Assembly (NCBI RefSeq): GCF_018812025.1
Contig: NC_063061.1
Location: 1-64,000 of the forward strand
Length of the DNA: 64,000 nucleotides
Direction: 5' to 3'
From: Megalobrama amblycephala
Taxonomy: Eukaryota; Chordata; Actinopteri; Cypriniformes; Xenocyprididae
In this document: positions 12,945-26,000 of the stretch, in pieces
How the letters are laid out: each line of letters opens with the position of its first letter
Numbering within the stretch: position 1 is the first letter of the stretch
The notes under the pieces: model-generated
Told to the model about the DNA's origin: nothing
Databases searched by the model: none
The model's input: the letters and a program-made list of their open reading frames with translations, nothing else
Position numbers and translations under genes: made by a program

Positions 12945-15900
12945 GTATGGAACATTTTTACTTATTTTTATCCTTATCTTGGTTATTTAAAAAATATATT
13001 TGGGAGGAGGGGTCTTGAATTTTTTTTTTTTTTTTGTTAAATTATTATATTCATCATTATTTTTTTCCTTCAATGGTAGTAAAAATCTGACCACTTTGAA
13101 CAAAAATATTCCACACATGTTGCTATCCAAAATTGTTTTGATGACCTGAATTTGAATTATTTGTCTGAAACATGTCCAAATGTTGTCCTAACTTTCCAAA
13201 TTGAGTCATCTGAAAAAACCCTTTTAAGTTGACCAGTGTTGTGAAAGTTCTTGGCATGCACTGATGCTTGAAAAATTATGTGGTAAACAATTAGTAAAGT
13301 GTGATCAATGCTTTAAATTTTACTAGCTTAATGTATGCTGTTAACTGGCATATGGTTCAGAGTTCATATTTTCACTGTGTTTGAGATTTGTGTGTATAGT
13401 GGTGTAACTATCAGCATATCTGAATATCTTAGATATATATTTTTGGTTTATGGTATTTATATATGGTATCTTTATATTTATACTGATACCTATTAATATT
13501 ACTTGATTAACCCTAAAATGAAGCCAGTCATTAAGGTTTCATGTCATGGCTGAATGGTTTGAGAGGCAGACTGGTAACCAGAAGGTTGCAGGTTTGATTC
13601 TCAATACCTGCATTTAACCTGGATGGATTAAATGCAGAAGACAAATTCTGAGGATAGGTTACCATACTTGGCCTTCACGTGTCACTTTCATAAAGGGTAA
13701 GACAAATGCTAATCGATTAGTTGAATCAACTCCACAGCAACTACATAAATTTATCCACTAACCATTCAGAAATGTCCAGTTTCATTCTAAAAGTTGTAAC
13801 TTCTTCCTGAGTCTCTCCATCAGTATCGACTCCGGTTTGAACAATGTAAGGCTGAACACTGTTACTGACAATCCTCATTTTGGCTGCGTGAGATTCTCCA
13901 GCTTTGTTGTTGTTGAGCTGTTAAAGCTCCGCCCTCTTCTGGAAAGGGGGCCGGGAGCAGCAGCTCATTTGCATTTAAAGGGACACACACAAAAACGGCG
14001 TGTTTTTGCTCACACCCAAATAGAGACAAATTTGACAAGCTATAATAAATGATCTGTGGGGTATTTTGAGCTGAAACTTCACAGACACATTCTGGAGACA
14101 CCAGAGACTTACAGTTGTGGTCAGAATTATTGGCACCCTTGGTAAATATGATCAAAGATGACTATAAAAATAAATCGGCATTGTTTATAATTTTGATCTT
14201 TAATTCATAAAATTAGCAAAAATCTAACCTTTCATTGAAAAAAAAGAATTGAAAGTGGGAGGGGGAGGGGGGAATCACATTATGAAATAAATCTTTTACT
14301 CCAAAACACGTTGGCCACAATTATTGGCACCCTTTTATTCAATACTTTTTGCAACCTCCTTTTCCCAAGATAACAGCTCTGAGTCTTCTTCTATAATGCC
14401 TGATGAGTTTGGAGAACACCTGACAAGAGATCAAAGACCATTCCTTCATGCAGAATCTCTCCAGATCCTTCAGATTCACAGATTCATGTTGGTGCTTCTT
14501 CTTTAGTTCACTCCACTCATTTTCTTTAGGGTTCAGGTCAGGGGACTGGGATAGTCATGGCAGAAGCTTCATTTTATGCTCAGTGACCCATTTTTGTGTT
14601 GGTTTTGATGTTTGTTTTGGATCATTGTCCTGATGGAAGATCCAACCACGGCCCATTATTGGATTTCTAGCAGAAGCGGTCAGGTTTTGATTTTTTTATC
14701 TGTTGATATTTGATAGAATCCATGATACGATATATCTGAACAAGATGTCCAGGACCTCCAGCACAAAAATAGGCCCACAACATTAAAGATCCAGCAGTAT
14801 ATTTAACCGTGGGCATGGGGTACTTTTTATCCATGTGTGCACCAAACCCATCTGGTGGGTTTGCTGCCAAAAAGCTCTTTTTTTAGTTTCATCTGACCAT
14901 AGAAGCCGGTCCCGTTTGAAGTCCCAGTGTCTGACAACTTAATATGCTGGAGATTGTTTCTGGATGAGAGCAGAGGATTTTTCTTGAAACCCTCCCGAAC
15001 AACTTGGTGATGTAGGTGTTACGTGTGGTGCTGTACTGAAGAGGCAATACTCGGTAATCCACAGTGATGGGTACTTTAATAACAACAAAGGAGAGATATA
15101 CACACAATACACGTTTAACACAACAGAGAACGGACAGGGAGTGAAGGGAGTGAGTCCATTATAAAGGCAGTGATGATAATAGAGTCCAGGTGCAGGTGAT
15201 CTGTGATGATGGGGAAAAGACGAGGGAAGTGAGTGCAGGTGTGGAGAACAGGAGGATCATGGGTAATGGAGTCCGGGAGACACGGGAACTGTGACGGGGG
15301 GGTGGGCGCCCTGGAGACCTCACGCAGGTGCAGGGAGAGGAGTGGACGGACACTGAGGTCTCCAGGGTGGATCAGAGGTCATGGACAACGGGTCGGGGGC
15401 CGAAGGCGGCCATGGCGGGTGAGGCGTTGTAGCCGAATTGTAGACGAGCCCAGGCGGAGCTGAGGGTTCTGCGGGACATGGCAATGCCGACGGCTCAGAC
15501 GACCGAGGCGCAGGCGGGGTTCCGGAAGGCCGCAGAGGAGCCAGAACGACAGACGACCGAGGTGGAGCAGGAGGGAGTGAGGAAGCCAACGGAGCCAGAG
15601 GGACGAAGGGACGAGGTGAAACCGGGGGAGTGCAGTCCTGAGGTGAGGGCAGGCCGACGAACGACCAATGCGGAACCGGAGGAAGGATGGAGTCTGGCGG
15701 AACTGATGGACTGATGGGCCACGGTGGAGATGAGGGAGGTTGGAGCCAAGGAGGAGTTAATGGACCAACGGGCCGAGATGGAGTCCTGGTCGAGGATGCT
15801 GGAGGTGGAGACCTAGGAGTGGCGGTGGCTGGAGCAGAGGGCTCGGCGGCGGTGGCTGGAGCAGAGGGCTCGCGGGCGGCGGCTGGAGCAGAGGGCTCGG

Positions 15901-17025
15901 CGGCGGCTGGAGCAGAGGGCTCGGCGGCGGTGGCTGGAGCAGAGGGCTCGCGGGCGGCGGCTGGAGCAGAGGGCTCGGCGGCAGTGGCTGGAGCAGAGGG
16001 CTCGCGGGTGGCGGCTGGAGCAGAGGGCTCGGCGGCGGTGGCTGGAGCAGAGGGCTCGGCGGCAGTGGCTGGAGCAGAGGGCTCGCGGGTGGCGGCTGGA
16101 GCAGAGGGCTCGGCGGCAGTGGCTGGAGCAGAGGGCTCGCGGGCGGCGGCTGGAGCAGAGGGCTCGGCGGCGGCGGCTGGAGCAGAGGGCTCGGTGGCGG
16201 TGGCTGGAGCAGAGGGCTCGCGGGCGGCGGCTGGAGCAGAAGGCTCGCGGGCGGCGGCTGGAGCAGAGGGCTCGGCGGCAGTGGCTGGAGCAGAGGGCTC
16301 GGTGGCGGTGGCTGGAGCAGAGGGCTCGGCGGCGGCTGGAGCAGAGGGCTCGCGGGCGGCGGCTGGAGCAGAGGGCTCGCGGGCGGCGGCTGGAGCAGAG
16401 GGCTCGGCGGCAGTGGCTGGAGCAGAGGGCTCGGCGGCGGTGGCTGGAGCAGAGGGCTCGGCGGCGGTGGCTGGAGCAGAGGGCTCGGTGGCGGTGGCTG
16501 GAGCAGAGGGCTCGCGGGCGGCGGCTGGAGCAGAGGGCTCGGCGGCAGTGGCTGGAGCAGAGGGCTCGCGGGTGGCGGCTGGAGCAGAGGGCTCGGCGGC
16601 AGTGGCTGGAGCAGAGGGCTCGCGGGCGGCGGCTGGAGCAGAGGGCTCGGCGGCGGCGGCTGGAGCAGAGGGCTCGGTGGCGGTGGCTGGAGCAGAGGGC
16701 TCGCGGGCGGCGGCTGGAGCAGAGAGCTCGGTGGCGGCGGCTGGAGCAGAGGGCTCGGCGGCGGGGGCTGGAGCAGAGGGCTCGGCGGTGGCGGCTGGAA
16801 CCGCTTGAAGAGGGGTCCAGTCCATCCCCTCATACATTACTAAAATCCCACACCGTGAATTTATTTTACATTTTTTTCATGTTAATGTCAAATATGATCA
16901 AATGCTTTTGGGGAACTTTTATTTGACGATCTCTCAATTATCACTGAAATATGTGACATAAAACCCTGATTTATGAAATATGATACTCAAAAACATGCAT
17001 ACACACACACACACACACACCTACA

Positions 17026-17073
<48 letters not shown>

Positions 17074-20000
17074 GTTAAAAGTCAAGTATCGATGCCATTG
17101 TAGAAACTGCAGTCACCCATGATGAATGTGACCTTGTCTGAACAGGGAGATAACTGAAGTAGTATCATGTGATCTCTTCCCTTATGTGTTTTCAACAGGT
17201 TTCTTTACCCTCACGCAGTGTGTCCCTCAGTATGTCTTTGTGAATGAATCCAAGACTTGGGCAGAAGCTCAGAGATACTGTAGGGAGAAATACACTGATC
17301 TGGCCACTATTGAAAATAATCAACAGACGATCCAGTTGATCGACACAGTGAATGATGATTCCATTGATTTGGCTTGGATTGGACTCCATGATGATCTGAG
17401 CACTTGGAAATGGACTCTAGAGGACAGTGGTTTCTTCAAGGAAGGAGAAAAAGACTTCAGGAACTGGTATAACGAAGGACCAAGTAAAAATGGAGATGGG
17501 TGTGTGTATATGAACAGAGGGATATGGCACACAGCAGGCTGTGTCAATGAAATACATTATCTTTGCTATGATGGTGAGCTGTTCCATTCAAATGTCTGGT
17601 AACACTTTATTTTAGGGTCTTTTAACTAGTGAATATTACATGAAACATGAATATTACTAGAATATTGGCTGTTTATTAGTAATTATTAAGCACATATTAA
17701 TGTCTTATTCTGCATGACCTTATTCTACATTCTTAATCCTACCCAATACCTAAACTTAACAACTACCTTACTAACTATTAATTAACTAATAGCAGTAAAT
17801 TAGGAGTTTATTGAGGGAAAAGTCATAGTTAATAGTGAATACATGTTCCCTATACTAAAGTGTTACCAAATGTCTAAGACAATGAACAAAAATTGAAAAA
17901 CAAACCAATCTCTCTCTAAACTTAATATCTTTCAGGAAGAGAAAATGCCAGTGATACTTATGTGTTTTACCAGTACTTAAGCTGGACTGAAGCTCAGAGT
18001 TACTGCAGAGAACATCACACAGACCTCGTCAGTATCAGGAATGAGATTGAACAACAGAAGATTCAGTATTTTTTAGGGAATTATGATGGTTTAAATATTT
18101 GGATTGGACTGTACAAACCTAGATCTTGGTCAGATCAGAGTAACTCTTCATTCAGGAATTGGATGACAGGACAGCCAGATAATGCAGGATCCTGCACTGC
18201 AATCTCATTCAGTGACTCCAGGAGCTGGGCAGATGAAAACTGCGATTATTCTTTTCCTTTCTTTTGCTACAGCGGTGAGTAGATCTTAAAGGGAAGGGAA
18301 AATGGTTCACCCAAAAATGATTATTCTTTCATCATTTACTCACCCTCATGTGGTTCAAGACTTATATGAATTTCTTGAAGAAGATGTTTTGAAGAATATT
18401 GTTCACTACAGAGTTTTAGTGCCTAATGATTTAAATTGTGTGGAAAAACATTTCTCAGAATATCTTCTTTTGTCTCCTACAGAGAATACAGTGAGGGTCA
18501 GTAAATCATGACAAAATTATTCTTTTTTGTGTATCCCTTTATCATCTTTTCTATCTTGGATAGTAATCCATGAAATCTATAACATACAGCCTCAGTGTGC
18601 TCACATTGATTGCAAAAAAGCATAGACATGTTTACAGAATTATATAGCGATTCCTATATAGAAAAATCACTTCCTGCCCTCCAGCTGTATTTCGCGCCAC
18701 AGCAATGACGCCATGTGTTAATTTATCACAAATATTTAGGATACTTCGATACATTTAAAAAACAAACAATCAAAGAAAAAACACTTTTTATGGAAACATT
18801 TATTTTCTCTATTTACAGCATTAGCATCATCCCGCCAGTATCACTTTGTGAATGAATCCAAGACCTGGACTGAAGCTCAGAGATACTGCAGACAGAATTA
18901 CACTGATCTGGCCACCGTTGATAACATGGAGGAAATGAACAGGTTGATTAACACAGTTAATGGGAGTTACAACGGCTCAGCCTGGATTGGTCTGTATGAT
19001 GATGTGAACAACTGGAGATGGTCATTGGAGGATAATGACTTTTATCAGGATGGAGAGAGAGATTTCAGAAACTTTTATCATGAACCAAACAACGTTGGGG
19101 GGAATGAACTGTGTGTTTACATGGAGAGTAATGGAAACTGGTATGATGTGTCATGTGATAATGCACTGCATGTACAATTCGTTTGCTATGATGGTAAGGA
19201 CATTTCATTTGTTTTAGATATTAATTTAAAGATTTTTTTTCAATGAGAGCTAATGTGCGTATATTTGTCATTTCATATCTCAGGTAGCGAGAATGCCACA
19301 GAGACTTACATCAGAATCACTGATGGGAAAACCTGGTCAGAGGCTCATAGATACTGCAGAGATCATTACACAGATCTCGCCAATGTGAGAAATCAGACGG
19401 AGAACCAGAGGATCTTTGAGATTGCACAAGGATATAAAGTCTGGATCGGACTGTACAGAAACAGGGTTTGGTCAAACAATCAGATGACCAGTTATCAAAA
19501 CTGGAGGCCGCAAATTGATGTGTTACAGGCGCAACCAGACAATGGAAATTTTCATCAAGCTTATGAATATCCATATCAGCTCTGCACTGCAGTATCATTC
19601 AGATATTCAGGCCATTGGACAGATGAGATATGTGTATCCAGCATGCCTTTCTTCTGCTACAGCAGTAAGTTCACTCGCTTTGTTGGAAGCCATTATTTGG
19701 CAGGAATGATAAAGACTTTAAGCACCTGGGTCTAAAATGAAAGATCAACATGTTTAATTTAGGCTAAAGGCACCAGACCTGTAAATATATGAATTCAAAT
19801 TATATTATGATTTTTTTTTTTTTAACTGAAAAATCTAATGACTGAAAACCCTTAACATGTTCGTATTTAAATAAAAATAGATAAAGGAAACATCACCTTA
19901 ATGGTGACCTAAAACAGAACTTTTTATTTATTTATTTATTTTTTACCTTTACAAATTTTACAATTGGGGGTTCAATTAGAGATTTTATTCTTTTATTCTC

Positions 20001-23000
20001 CTAGATCATAAGTCCATTTCACCTAAAATTTTTAAAAAAGGATGCGTTAAAAAGACAACTTGTGTTACTTCACACCTGTTGTGTCTAGTTAAAGCTGCAG
20101 TCCGTAACTTTTTTGGTTAAAAATTATCCAAAAACAATTTTTGAGCAAGTACATAACCAGCCAGTGTTCAAAAGTATCTCCTTATCTTAGCTCAAATTAC
20201 AACGGTAAGCTTGTTATAATGTTTTATAATAAGAGCGACCTGGTGGATTTCCATGGGAAATTTGAGTCCAGGCTAGTCAGTTTTATCACGTGAGGATGCT
20301 GCTGGTAGCGGATCATTTATAGCCTTTTCTCACTGCAGCTGGAATAATTAAACATAATTTTGATGGCGGATTATAATCCAGAAAGATCCAAATGACAATC
20401 ATCAGTGACAACTGGAGATTAGGGCTGCAACAAACAATTATTTTAATAATAGATTAATCTACCGATTATAAGAACTATTAATCGACTAATCACCGATTAT
20501 TACACTGATTAATCAGAAGGCTTTGTTCGGTTATTCCACTATAGCAATTAGTTAAAATATTGAGTTATACTGTACTTTAACTAGTAAATAAAACAAGGAA
20601 ATGTCTTCAGCTTTTGAAAGTGTATTTTTTAATGATTTTCAAGCCAACTGAATAGACCAATATCCTTCAGGTTTTCTTTCCTCCTCAGAAGTCATCAATA
20701 GTCCAACTGTTACAATGACTGGTACTGTGTTTTTAAGTCTGGGAATTGTAATAATAACTTTTTAATAACAGTAAAATATGAATATGTAATATTGTGCTTT
20801 TTTTTTTTTTTTTTAAACTGCCCCTCTCTAGATTTCTTCTTTTTTTCTTTTTTTTTTTAAAACTAACTATCAAGTTTATGGTCATTGAATGGCTTTCCTG
20901 AGGTAAATGTTACATTTGTTTGCAAGCTGTTTTATTGACTTATTTCTGCGGTTAAAACTCTGATTAAGTGATTACATTACAGATGGATTAATTTCAGTAA
21001 GTTGTACTGTATATTTCAACATACTTTCTGGTGTTCATTCATGTTTATTTTCTGTATTTGCTGTAATTGCAGAGAGGAAGATAACCGCTTGAGGTGTTAC
21101 AGCGATCTGCCACACCATGTTAAACAGCGTCAAAACCACATGCATTGTTTGAATCCCCTATTAAAATTGATCATTTAAAAGCTGAGACTTAGTTTTATAT
21201 CAAAAGTAACCTGATCTGTCTTATCTGTCGGCACGTTGTCTGTGTCCTCTTTGCTCTGCTATGTATCTTTCACTGCGTGAGAAAATGGACGTGTGGCGTG
21301 AGAACAGAAAGTTTGAATGAGAGTTGGTGGCCCTGCATGACAGTATTTTTTTTTTGTAGTTATGCTAAATGTTATGTTTGTTATGTTTATGCTATGTTAA
21401 TCTCCCACATTTCACGGGTTCGACTTCGTTTGCACTATGCACTCCAAACCGATGACTTCTTTTATTGGATTGGATTCAAAAGAGCTGCATAACAGTATTG
21501 TGCTACAGCACCCCACTGGTCAAACTGCGTTATTGCAGGCCCTTAAAATAGGTCGGAAGAGATCAAGAGATTATTAGACAACAAAAATATTCGTAGACAA
21601 TTTTTTATTGTCGACGTTGTCAATAATGTCAACTAATCGATTCAGCCCTACTGGAGATTCAGCCGTAGTCAAAAAGCAAAAGACTTTGGACTGTGGGGTG
21701 GCTACAGAAATTGAAATCTACAGGTAACGCTAATACACACTAAATACAGACAGTCACGTAATGCTGATATTGTTAACATTAACAATTTGAGAACAAAGTA
21801 TAACAGTAATAATAATTTGCATGGTTTGGCATGATCCGAGCTAAGCAATGGTTAGATTTAATCATCATTGGCAGCGCGATTTATTGTAGGCCTAATGCTT
21901 TTTCCCTCAGTTGGTCAGAACAAAAGTGGCAGAAATGTTACGTACTTGTTCAGATGATATTTTCCAGTGAAAATTCTTATATTGGTCATACTTTCAAGAC
22001 ATAGAATCTGTGATTCTGAAGTACAGTATCCACATCGGTGTAGTGATTGACAGCAAACGTTAGATTCACCCGCTGAGGAGTCGTGCCGATGCACAATGCA
22101 TGTAAAGATGATAATTTCGCAAATAACTGCAATTGCAGGTTTCAAACAGAGATGGCGACAAAGAGGAAAAATGTCAGACTGCAGCTTTAAGAACTACACA
22201 TTTTATGTTAGTTCTAACTCATTCAGTGTGTTATTATTATTAACACAGTGTAAAAATATTTAACACACTGTGTCATAAATCACACAGGTTTGTGTAAGAT
22301 GTGCTTTAATCAGTTTAACAAAATGAATGCAATACAAATCTTTTTTTTTTAAATATGCAATTATTAACTTGACTGGTAGGCTACATTAACATGTCATTTG
22401 AATTTCATAACATTTATAAAGACATTTTTAAATATATATCTTGGATTTACAAAAAGTTTTTAGTTTGTAAGAATGTCGATGTCGATGAGTCATGTTAATA
22501 TTTAAAGGCATTTTACTCGGCATGAATATATTCTATTGTTTAATGAAACAGAGGCAACAGATAGCGATGAAAATGTACTCGGTTACTAATGTAACCTCGG
22601 TTCCCTGAGATACGGGAACATGTACTGCGTCTTGCTAGACGATATGGAGAAAACTCCTCTTTCTCAGATAACTGAAGCCTTTTTCAGTCTTGCAGTGAGA
22701 TTGCATGGCAAAATTGCAATATTGGTGAAGAAGCCCGCCAGAGCCGGCCAGAAAGGGGGGGCCATCTGGCTATATAAGCGGGCATTTCGCATAGGATCTC
22801 TGGTTTAATTCAACTGAAGCGAAGACACAGAGTCATGCAGCGTCATAGCATGGCTAGCTACGGATATAATCGGAGTCGTTGTAAATTCTAGCTAGGTCAA
22901 ACTCTACAAAGAATAGGTCCCGCCCAGAGGATCACGTTAGACTTTCGCACTGTCCGTCATTTTGACGGACAGGATAGTAAAAAATCCGTCATAATCAATT

Positions 23001-26000
23001 ATTACCCGTCATTTTAATTTTTATATTTTAATGATGATAAGACGTTTAATAGTTTATTTTTTCGTCCACATTTTCATTTTTATTCACAAATTTAGGCTAC
23101 AGGTTAAACAAAATGCCTAGGCTATGCATTTATATTATGAAAAGAAAGTTGAAAAAAAGACTGTGCGTCACTTTTCAGATTTAATCTTGAACAGTTGTCA
23201 CGGATCGTGAGTGAACGTGATCATCCCTTCCTCTTTACTACTTTACAGAACGAAATAAACATGAACGAACATCAGAAAATATGTTGAACGACACAGTAGC
23301 TCACCGAAATCTGTATCATGTCTTAATCAGTTCAGTCAATGTTGGAAAAAAATGTCACGTAACATTATACCTCAGAAAAGCCATTCGTTGACCATAAACT
23401 TGATAGTCAGCAAGACAAATAACAAAACAAACTATTTAAAACAAAACGAACTGGATTAGAAACTTAATTATGTAAGTATAAGTATTATAACTATTATTAT
23501 AAAATTGACTTAAACTGGGTGCTCGCCTGTGTGTAATCAAATGCATCATTTTCATTTTATTCTGGAGACTGAACTTGCGCTCTGCTGCCACACTGGAGCG
23601 CACTTACCACCTACTGGACAGGGGTGGATCAGCCTTAGTGTAATATGTCAAAATGATGGACGGCCTTCAGATTTTTCCATCACTGCAAAAAAAATTCTGT
23701 CAATGACGGAAAATTTTCGGTTAACGTGACCTCTGGTCCCGCCACCAGGTAGGAGTGTTGTTCCCAGGGAGCCGAACTCTGAGAAGCAGTAATGCAGAAA
23801 GAATCTGAGCCTGCAAAGCAGGGACGTCCAGGTGGACGGCAAGGCCCAGCCAGCCGCTGCACAGATTTCTGCAATGGACACACCACTGGACCATGCCCAG
23901 GATGAGGCCATGCCTCTCGTGGAGTGTGCTCTTACTCCAATGGATCATTGTAAGCCCAAAGAGGAGTATGCAAGTGCAATCACATTAACATCCATCGGGA
24001 TAACCTATGCTTCATGACCAGATGCCCTTTGGTGCAGCCTCCGAAGCATACAAAGAGTTGTTCCGACTGTATGAATGAGGCAGAACAGTCAATGTAGGTT
24101 CTCAAAACCTTGACTGGGCAGAGTAAATACAACTCCTGGTCCTCCTGCGAGGGGAGGAAGTGCAGAGAGTGTGATAACCTGTGCTCTGAACGGAGTGGAG
24201 AGCACTTCAGGTAGGTAACCATGCCTTGGCTTTAGGATGACCTTGGAGTCGTTGGGTCTGAACTCAAGGAAGGTAGGGCTCACAGAGAGTGCCTGCAAAT
24301 CTCCTACGACCCTTATCCAACAACTCTTGAAGGAAGGACAATATCAAATATATGTCACATGCAGATGGGTCTTCGCCGCGGGCTGTGCACCAAGCAGAGA
24401 AGACCAAACATTTAAGGGCATAGAGGATTCTTGTAGACAGGGCTCTAGCCTGTGAAATAGTATTTAGGACATTCTCTGGAAGGTCTACAGGCTCCCATCG
24501 AAAGGCCATAGGTGCAGAGCCCACAGCTCGGGCTGGGGGTGCCAGATAATCCTGTTCACCTGAGAGATGAGGTCCCGTCTCAGGGCAATGGGCCATGGCG
24601 CTGCTATGAACAGCTTAGACAGCTCTGAGAGCCAATGTTGGTTTTTCCAGAGCAAGGCCACTGATTCGCCAGTCATCAGTCAGTCGTGGTCCTTTGAAAA
24701 ATAAATTGGGCAATGGAAGTTGTCTTTTGAGGCGAAGAGGTCAACCTCTGCCCTCCCAAAGATCTCCCATATTCTCTGAACCATTTGGGGATGGAGCATC
24801 CACTTTTCTGAGGAGACACTGTTTGGGGATAGCATGTCTGGTTCAGTTTGCCAAGCACATGCGCTGCCCTCAGTGAGCGCAGGTTGCACTGTGCCCATTC
24901 TAAGAGACCCATTTACTCTTCACCAGAGTGCAGAGATGCATTGAGGAGAGCCCTCCCTAGTGATTTATGTAGAACACCACCGTCATGCTGTCCGAGCGGA
25001 CCAAGACATGTTGTCCCTCCAGGTGTGGCAGGACAGTCTAAAAGGCTCGAGAGACTGCCAGCATTTTCAGGCAGTTGTTGTGCCACCTTTCCTTTTTCAA
25101 CCAAATGGAAAAGGCTGGTCTGCCTTCACACAGGGCTCCCCAACCTGTGTTAGACTTATCTGTGAGGATGACCTTCCTCCTGCATATCATACCTAGGGCC
25201 ACGCCGTGTTTGAACCAACAAAGGTTCTTCCAAAGGGCCAGGGCCGCAAAGCAAGCCTGGTTCACCTTGATACGTAAGCGTCTGTGATGTCAAGCATGGT
25301 ATGGGACTTGAGGTTTCAGCCAGTACTGTAGGGGCCGCATGTGAAGCAGGCCAAGCTTTAGCACCGGAGATGCAGAGGCCATGAAGCCTAGCATTGCCTG
25401 AAACACTGAGAGGTAGAGAGGCTGCAACTGTGAAGGTGGCCGCAAGCTGCTGTATGGCCAGAGCGCACTCTGGCGAGACCACAGTCCTCATTTGAATTGA
25501 TTTGAAAACTGCTCCCAGGAACGAAATCCGTTTGCTGGGAGATAGTGAGCTTTTGGCAAAGTTGACCCTGAGCCCCAAGCACTCTAGGTGGCTAAAGAGA
25601 AAGGATCTATGAGACACTAGCTCGGCCTTCGACTGGGCTAAGATGAGCCAGTCATCAAGGTAGTTTAGAACGCAGATTCTTATCTGTCTCAGAGGGGAGA
25701 GAGAGACGCGTCCATATGCTTTGTGAATGTATGAGGAGCTAGGGACAGTCTAAACGGGAGGACCGTATATTGATATGCCACTCTCTTGAAGGTGAATCTT
25801 AAGAAGTGTCTGTGATGGGGGCTATCTGGATGTGATCTGGATGTGAAAGTAAGCATCTTTCAGATCCAGAGAAAATAACCAGTCCCCTGGGCATATCTGT
25901 GAGAGAATCTGGATCAAAGGGGTCATTCTGAATGAGCACTTCACGAGGGCACGATTCAGAAGCCTGAAGTCGAGGATGGGCCTGAGACCACCATCCTTCT

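Larger units (their letters stand above)
20093..22186. mobile_element. TTAA-flanked DNA transposon (host of a nested hAT)
   Basis: The left end AGCTGCAGTCCGTAAC and right end GACTGCAGCT are inverted. TTAA borders both (20089-20092 and 22187-22190). A TTAA target points to a piggyBac- or Kolobok-like superfamily. The interior is interrupted by the hAT element at 20420-21650. No transposase is readable. Confidence 0.65.

Noticed and set aside
15687..16808. 373-codon plus-strand ORF of AGAEGS repeats
   Set aside because: Pure translation of the 27-bp minisatellite. It has no extension into credible non-repeat coding sequence and no splice context.
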